Assembly: GCA_030043215.1 (NCBI GenBank) | Contig: JASHYG010000225.1 | Coordinates: forward strand, 1 to 8,439 | Reading direction: 5' to 3' | Source: Gammaproteobacteria bacterium | GTDB taxonomy: Bacteria > Pseudomonadota > Gammaproteobacteria > Steroidobacterales > Steroidobacteraceae | DNA length: 8,439 bases | In this document: positions 4,524 through 8,439 of the stretch, piece by piece | Position numbering within the stretch: the stretch's first letter is position 1 | How the letters are laid out: each line of letters opens with the position of its first letter | Translations under genes and position numbers: made by a program | The notes under the pieces: model-generated | The model's input: only the letters and a program-made list of their open reading frames with translations | Told to the model about the DNA's origin: nothing | Database searches by the model: none

Positions 4524-6425
4524 TTACTGCCCGGAAATGTTCTTCGACTGCCGCAGCAGCTCGACCGATCGCTTCGGGTCGATGTTGTGGCGGCGTCCGT
4601 CCGTGCTGGTCGTCGCGCCGGCGACTATCAGGTGGATCGTCTGCCGCGGTGTCAGCTGCGGATCGAGGGCAATCAGCTTGGCAGCCAGGTTGACCGCATT
4701 CGGCGAGGCCATGGAAGTTCCCGACATGCGCAGCTTCGCCCCGCCCGGCACCACCGATTCGACCTGATAGCCGTCGGCATCCACCAGCACCGTGGGCCCA
4801 TAACTGGTAAAGCTCGCCTCACCGCCCGCCTGATCCACTGCTCCGACGACGAGCAGGTTAGGCAGTTTGAACGACGACGGTATCATCTCATCGAAGCTGC
4901 TGTTGCTGTCCGCATTGCCTGCGGCGCAGATGAAGAGGATATCGGGCGCACTCCTCAGGGCGTTGTACAGTCCTTTGCGGCCGATGGCGAACAACCTTGC
5001 CGCAATCGCTTTGCGGTCGGTCGCGTCCTTGCCCATGCCGTTCTTTTCTAGAGCGGACTCCAAGCCCTGCGGACTACCGCCCCAGCTCATATTGACGACG
5101 CGGATGTGGTTGGCGCGGAACCAGTCCACGTACGCCTGATAGTCCGCGGCATGGCGCCGCGCAAGCTCCTCGCTCGGCGGCAGCGGAACGTTGTGCCAGT
5201 CGAAAGTAATCCTCCCGACGGCAAGGCGGATCGCCGGATTCCCCCGCGCGGCAATCCCCGCGACGTGCGTGCCGTGCGAGTAGTTCGCGAAGAACTCGAG
5301 CTGCTCGATGAAGCCGGGCACCTGTGCCGGGGACATGCCGGAGAGCTGTTTCCTCAGGGCGGCCGCCTCAGGGCTGTCGATTGAAAGCTCCAGGTCGGAC
5401 AAGCCCTTGAGCTCATCGTGCATTTGCGGATACTGCCGTGTCTGTTTGGCATCGAGCGCGAGCAGATACCCGTGCGTCGGAAAGCCCTTGAGGTCGAAAG
5501 CGATGTCGTGTGGATCGGCTCCCGGTGCCGGGTGAGCATCCGTGTGGACGCGCCCGGGAAACAAGGATAGATCGGAACCGGAGTCCCAGATGGCAACATT
5601 CACCGGCGTGAGCTTGTCGGCGCTGGTCAGCGTCACATCGCGCGACGCCCAGATATCCGGCTTCTCGATGTCGTTCGCGGCAACATCCTCGGTGAGCAAG
5701 GCGATCGTCGCCTCCCTGAGAGGGATGTTGCGCTTCAGATTGACGCGAATCTGGATCAATTCCCACGCGAGGTCGTTGCCGAGCTGGTGCGACTTGGCTA
5801 CGGCAGGCTCGATGGAGGCCCGCACGACACCCAGCGCGAGGGCCCGCGTGCCGATTTCCGCGCTGCTCTTCAATTCCTTGATGCCGTTGCCCACGACCGG
5901 CCAGGGCAGTCGCTCGAGGGCAGCCGAGTAAGCCTTCTTGTAGGCCGCTTGGTACTCGGGCCCGGAACTTTTCCCCGTGGCGCTTTGTGCCTCGATCATG
6001 GCCAGCGTGCCAATGCCGGTCAGCAGCTTTGCGGCAGGTTTGTCCTCAAAGCCGCGTAGCCTGGTAATCGTTGCCAGTGCGCCTCGATCGTTGCCTGCCA
6101 GCAGTTGCAGGTCGACCTCGACACCCAGCAAATCCCGTAACGTCGCGTGGTCCTGGATCTCGTAATCGTTCAGAACCGATTCCACATCCGCCTGCACCTT
6201 GGCCGCGAATACATTGAACGTTGCATCGTCCGACTGGAGCAGCTCGGTCGCGGTACCGGTCATCGGGTAATTGAAGCGCGGCAAATCGGCCTCGGATTTG
6301 ATGACTTTCTTCGCACCGGCCTGGGCGAGGCAGAGAGTCGAAGATGCGGCGAGGATCGTGATGAATGCAAACGTCGGGAATACCGATCCCCGGAGATTCC
6401 ACATAGGACGCTGGAGCGGAAGCAT
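4524..6425 (-). CDS. Secreted subtilisin-like serine protease (S8 family) with long unrecognised N-terminal region
   Basis: A predicted exported subtilase of 633 aa. The catalytic set is complete: D281 (VAIWDSGSDLS), H384 (SHGTHVAG), oxyanion N504 (CAAGNAD) and S571 (SGTSMASP). Residues 1 to about 35 look like a Sec signal peptide (basic start, core VFPTFAFITILAASS, likely cleavage after LCLA). The STLC before it is a poor lipobox, so a lipoprotein is unlikely. Residues about 36-270 match nothing I recognise and are far longer than a usual I9 propeptide. About 100 residues separate D281 from H384, against about 30 in subtilisin. The start at 6425 has AGAGGA 6 nt upstream; the in-frame ATG at 6515 would put 30 Cys/Arg-rich residues before the signal peptide. 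GC content looks lower than in neighbouring genes. Its substrate cannot be told from sequence. Confidence 0.9.
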   Translation of the reverse strand: MLPLQRPMWNLRGSVFPTFAFITILAASSTLCLAQAGAKKVIKSEADLPRFNYPMTGTATELLQSDDATFNVFAAKVQADVESVLNDYEIQDHATLRDLLGVEVDLQLLAGNDRGALATITRLRGFEDKPAAKLLTGIGTLAMIEAQSATGKSSGPEYQAAYKKAYSAALERLPWPVVGNGIKELKSSAEIGTRALALGVVRASIEPAVAKSHQLGNDLAWELIQIRVNLKRNIPLREATIALLTEDVAANDIEKPDIWASRDVTLTSADKLTPVNVAIWDSGSDLSLFPGRVHTDAHPAPGADPHDIAFDLKGFPTHGYLLALDAKQTRQYPQMHDELKGLSDLELSIDSPEAAALRKQLSGMSPAQVPGFIEQLEFFANYSHGTHVAGIAARGNPAIRLAVGRITFDWHNVPLPPSEELARRHAADYQAYVDWFRANHIRVVNMSWGGSPQGLESALEKNGMGKDATDRKAIAARLFAIGRKGLYNALRSAPDILFICAAGNADSNSSFDEMIPSSFKLPNLLVVGAVDQAGGEASFTSYGPTVLVDADGYQVESVVPGGAKLRMSGTSMASPNAVNLAAKLIALDPQLTPRQTIHLIVAGATTSTDGRRHNIDPKRSVELLRQSKNISGQ

Positions 6426-6633
6426 TTTTATTCCTCTCGGTTGCATCGAATTGCAGCCGCAGAATGCCAGTCGGCACCCCGCGCAACACTGGCGGGCCCG
6501 TGTCGATATTGGCACACCGGTAAAGCAACCGTCTTTTCAGACCGTGCGGGGCGTCGCCTTGCTCAGCATCTCAATGGAGTTCGGATCGGGGGTGGCTCGC
6601 CGTGTCAGAATAATATGTAAAATTGACTGCGGC
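6426..6633. promoter_or_regulatory. Protease upstream region with its ribosome binding site; no gene seen
   Basis: This 208-nt gap between the DUF488 stop and the protease ATG holds no credible reading frame. The Shine-Dalgarno AGAGGA (minus strand 6437-6432) lies 6 nt before the ATG and decides that start. An AT-rich patch at 6608-6626 (ATATTATT-like on the minus strand) could hold a -10, which would leave a leader of roughly 180 nt. I see no confident -35, terminator or operator. The region is visibly less GC-rich than the flanking genes. Confidence 0.4.
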
Positions 6634-6987
6634 TCACCCTCCCTCCAGCTCCTCCTTGAGCACTACCGCATTGTTCCGCTCCTCATCCTTCGCCCCGTAG
6701 AGCAGCGTCACCGGCTTTGCTCCCTTCATTGCGCCGCGAAGCGTCGCGACGGCCTGAGGGTTCGCCGCCAGCTCCGCCCGGTAGCGCTTGCGGAACTCCG
6801 GCCATCGCGCCGGATCGTGGCCGAACCACTGGCGGAGCGCGGCACTTGGTGCGATGTCCTTCACCCAGAGGTCGACCCGGGCGGCATCCTTCGTGAGGCC
6901 GCGCGGCCACAGGCGATCGACGAGAATGCGCAGGCCGTCATCGGGCGACGGCGGATCGTATACGCGCTTGAGGTGCAGTCGACTCAT
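6634..6987 (-). CDS. DUF488 family protein (YeaO-like), function unknown
   Basis: A small cytosolic protein of 117 aa in the DUF488 family, the size of E. coli YeaO (115 aa). Family blocks are KRVYDPPSPDDGLRILVDRLWPRG (about residues 7-30), the W-x-K-x-IAPS segment (DLWVKDIAPSAALRQWFGHDP) with following W-x2-F-x3-Y, and a C-terminal VTLLYGAKDEERNNAVVLKE. No biochemical role is established for the family. The ATG at 6987 is chosen over an in-frame ATG at 7260 because homology begins there, GGAG lies 8 nt upstream, and the longer version would run into the dehydrogenase gene with arginine-rich shadow sequence. It lies 80 nt below the dehydrogenase stop on the same strand, so co-transcription is possible. 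There is no signal peptide or membrane segment. Confidence 0.9.
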   Translation of the reverse strand: MSRLHLKRVYDPPSPDDGLRILVDRLWPRGLTKDAARVDLWVKDIAPSAALRQWFGHDPARWPEFRKRYRAELAANPQAVATLRGAMKGAKPVTLLYGAKDEERNNAVVLKEELEGG

Positions 6988-7067
6988 TGGCACGTCTCCA
7001 TCGCGGTGTATCCACGCTCCGGCACATCCCGCCGCTTCGCCTTCGCGCGCGGGCTCGCTGGTCGCCG

Positions 7068-8252
7068 TCACTCGTACGCGCTGCGGAGCAGCGCCTGGAT
7101 CTCCGCGCGCGTGACCTTGCGGTCGAGCGCGTCGAACCCTTCGAGCTCCTCGAGCACCGCAGGGGCGATGTCGTAGAGATTCTCGCGCTTGACGCCGAGC
7201 ATGCACAACTTCGTCGGCACGTCGAAGCGCGCGATGAAAGTCACGATGGCGTCGGCGCACGCGAGCGCATCGTCACGCGCGCGAGTCCGATCGAAGGGCA
7301 GCCGCAGCGCCTCGGCGATGTCCGCGAACCGCTGCGGCGCGACATCCGCCATGAACCGCATGGCCGGGACGAGCGCGATGCAGGAGGTCACGCCGTGCGG
7401 TACGCCCCAGGCCGGCCCAATCTGGTGTCCGAGCGCATGCGAGAGGCCGAGCCCGGTATTGAAGGCGCCGTAGAGCGAGAGCCACGCAGCATCGAGACAC
7501 TCGCGGCGATGCCCGATGTGCCCTCGCGAGGATCCGAGCGAGCTCGGCAGATGCTCGACGATCATGCGGATGGCGCGCACGGCGAGCGCATCGGAAAGCG
7601 GATGCGCTCGCTTGGCGTAGATCGTCTCGATCGCGTGGTCCAGCACGCGAATTCCGGTGCTCACCCAGAGCTCATCGGGCGTCTCGACGCAGAGCTCAGG
7701 ATCGTGGATCACGACGCAGGGCTGCAGGCGCGGATCGATCACGGCCCGCTTGAGGTGGGTCGCCTCGTCGGTGACGCCTCCGCCCGGCGTGAACGCGCCG
7801 GCCGAGAGCGTCGTGGGGACGGCGATGTGCACGAAGCTGGGGCCGCCAGGCATGCCGGTCCTTGCGCCGAAAGCCTTCGAGAAGTCGAGCGCCCCGGCCT
7901 CGCGGGTCATGTCGCGCCCGTTCAGAAGGCTCGCGACGGCGACCTTCGCGCTGTCGATCACGCTGCCGCCGCCGAAGCTGACGATTGCATCGCAGTGCAG
8001 CTCCCCGAGCATCGATGCCATCGCCCGCACACGCCCGGCAGGGGCGTGCTGCGCAGCTTCAGCGTAGACCGCGGTGCAGCGTGACCCGAGTGCTTGCCGT
8101 ACCCGATCGATGAGCCGCGAGCGGCCGAGCGAGGCGCCCGTCGCGAGGAGCACGCGGGCGGCCCCGCGGCGGTCGAGCTCCTCCCCGAGCCTCTCGACGG
8201 CTCCGGCGCCCGAGATCACCTTCTCGAGCCGGGTCAGCATGAACTGTCGCAT
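7068..8252 (-). CDS. Iron-containing alcohol dehydrogenase family protein, possibly maleylacetate-reductase-like
   Basis: A 394-aa cytosolic NAD(P)-dependent oxidoreductase of the group III (Fe-ADH) fold. The N-terminal dinucleotide domain has GGGSVIDSAK (94-103) and PTTLSAG (146-152). The C-terminal helical domain has DHAIETIYAKRAHPLSDALA, then GLSHALGHQIGPAWGVPHG. By alignment with FucO (D196, H200, H263, H277), H206, H272 and H286 are conserved, but the Asp position is Arg (R202), with an Asp (D205) just before H206 instead. The segment GGGVTDEATHLKRAVIDPRL resembles maleylacetate reductases, so alcohol or aldehyde activity should not be assumed. The ATG at 8252 has GGGAG 5 nt upstream; M5 (8240) is a less likely start. 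It lies 28 nt after rpiA on the same strand, suggesting co-transcription with rpiA and DUF488. Confidence 0.88.
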   Translation of the reverse strand: MRQFMLTRLEKVISGAGAVERLGEELDRRGAARVLLATGASLGRSRLIDRVRQALGSRCTAVYAEAAQHAPAGRVRAMASMLGELHCDAIVSFGGGSVIDSAKVAVASLLNGRDMTREAGALDFSKAFGARTGMPGGPSFVHIAVPTTLSAGAFTPGGGVTDEATHLKRAVIDPRLQPCVVIHDPELCVETPDELWVSTGIRVLDHAIETIYAKRAHPLSDALAVRAIRMIVEHLPSSLGSSRGHIGHRRECLDAAWLSLYGAFNTGLGLSHALGHQIGPAWGVPHGVTSCIALVPAMRFMADVAPQRFADIAEALRLPFDRTRARDDALACADAIVTFIARFDVPTKLCMLGVKRENLYDIAPAVLEELEGFDALDRKVTRAEIQALLRSAYE

Positions 8253-8280
8253 GGGATCTCCCGCCGCGACTCCCGTGTCC

Positions 8281-8439
8281 CTAGATCTCCACGACTCCCT
8301 GGTCGGTGCCGACGAGGAGCAAGTCTGCCGGCCGCGCGGCGAAAAGCCCTACGGTGACGACACCCGGTATCTGATTGATGGCGGACTCGAGCGCCGGCGG
8401 ATCGGCGATCACGAGACCGTGCACGTCGAGGACGTGGTT
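8281..8439 (-). CDS. rpiA: Ribose-5-phosphate isomerase A, C-terminal part, cut by window edge
   Basis: RpiA interconverts ribose 5-phosphate and ribulose 5-phosphate. Only the last 52 codons and the TAG stop (8283-8281) are present; the gene enters from beyond base 8439. The translation contains the C-terminal signatures [20 protein letters not shown] and [20 protein letters not shown], and ends QGVVEI. The block after GVVTVGLFA, which in the family reads N-R-x-A-D, is here A-R-P-A-D. The catalytic N-terminal part lies outside the window. It is followed after 28 nt by the dehydrogenase gene. Its substrate links it to rpe in this window and, via ribose 5-phosphate and PRPP, to purine synthesis (purC). 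Confidence 0.92.
   Translation of the reverse strand, partial: NHVLDVHGLVIADPPALESAINQIPGVVTVGLFAARPADLLLVGTDQGVVEI

Noticed and set aside
6330..6345. Lipobox-like STLC in the protease signal peptide
   Set aside because: Position -1 is Leu rather than Gly, Ala or Ser, so a lipoprotein signal is unlikely; a Sec type I site after LCLA fits better.
1..8439. CRISPR arrays, insertion sequences, toxin-antitoxin pairs, defence islands
   Set aside because: No regularly spaced repeats, transposase motifs, terminal inverted repeats or recognisable defence proteins were found on either strand.

Overview
The window looks like chromosomal DNA from a GC-rich gammaproteobacterium, probably related to Xanthomonadales, Nevskiales or Steroidobacteraceae. 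The evidence is a DjlA co-chaperone, a Crp of the Vfr/Clp type, a Coq7-type ubiquinone hydroxylase and proteobacterial L13/S9 proteins. This placement rests on recognising protein families by eye; no search was run.

Layout, left to right: the 5' part of purC (minus); djlA and rpe (plus); a crp-family regulator and coq7 (minus, converging on rpe); rplM-rpsI and a tRNA-Gln(CTG) (plus). Then comes a minus-strand block: a secreted subtilisin-like protease, a YeaO-like DUF488 protein, an iron-type alcohol dehydrogenase homologue and the 3' end of rpiA. Most genes are housekeeping: purine synthesis, the pentose phosphate pathway (rpe and rpiA both occur), ubiquinone synthesis, ribosome and decoding, and global regulation. 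The protease, DUF488 and dehydrogenase genes are the accessory part.

The most interesting signal concerns expression. Four genes (purC, djlA, rpe, coq7) have no Shine-Dalgarno sequence, and each has a sigma70-like -10 hexamer ending only 7 or 8 nt before its ATG, which predicts leaderless mRNAs. The purC/djlA pair shares one near-palindromic 11-bp element serving as -10 on both strands, with 8 nt to the start codon on each side. The other six genes whose starts are visible (crp, rplM, rpsI, the protease, DUF488, the dehydrogenase) have recognisable Shine-Dalgarno sequences.

Other points are a Crp with a C-terminal extension ending in an all-acidic run encoded by a trinucleotide-like repeat, a subtilase with a long unrecognised N-terminal region and a large insert between its catalytic Asp and His, and an iron-ADH homologue whose usual metal-binding Asp is replaced by Arg. 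I see no CRISPR array, insertion sequence, prophage or multi-gene defence system. There is no gene-free stretch over 300 bases; the longest is about 208 bases upstream of the protease.
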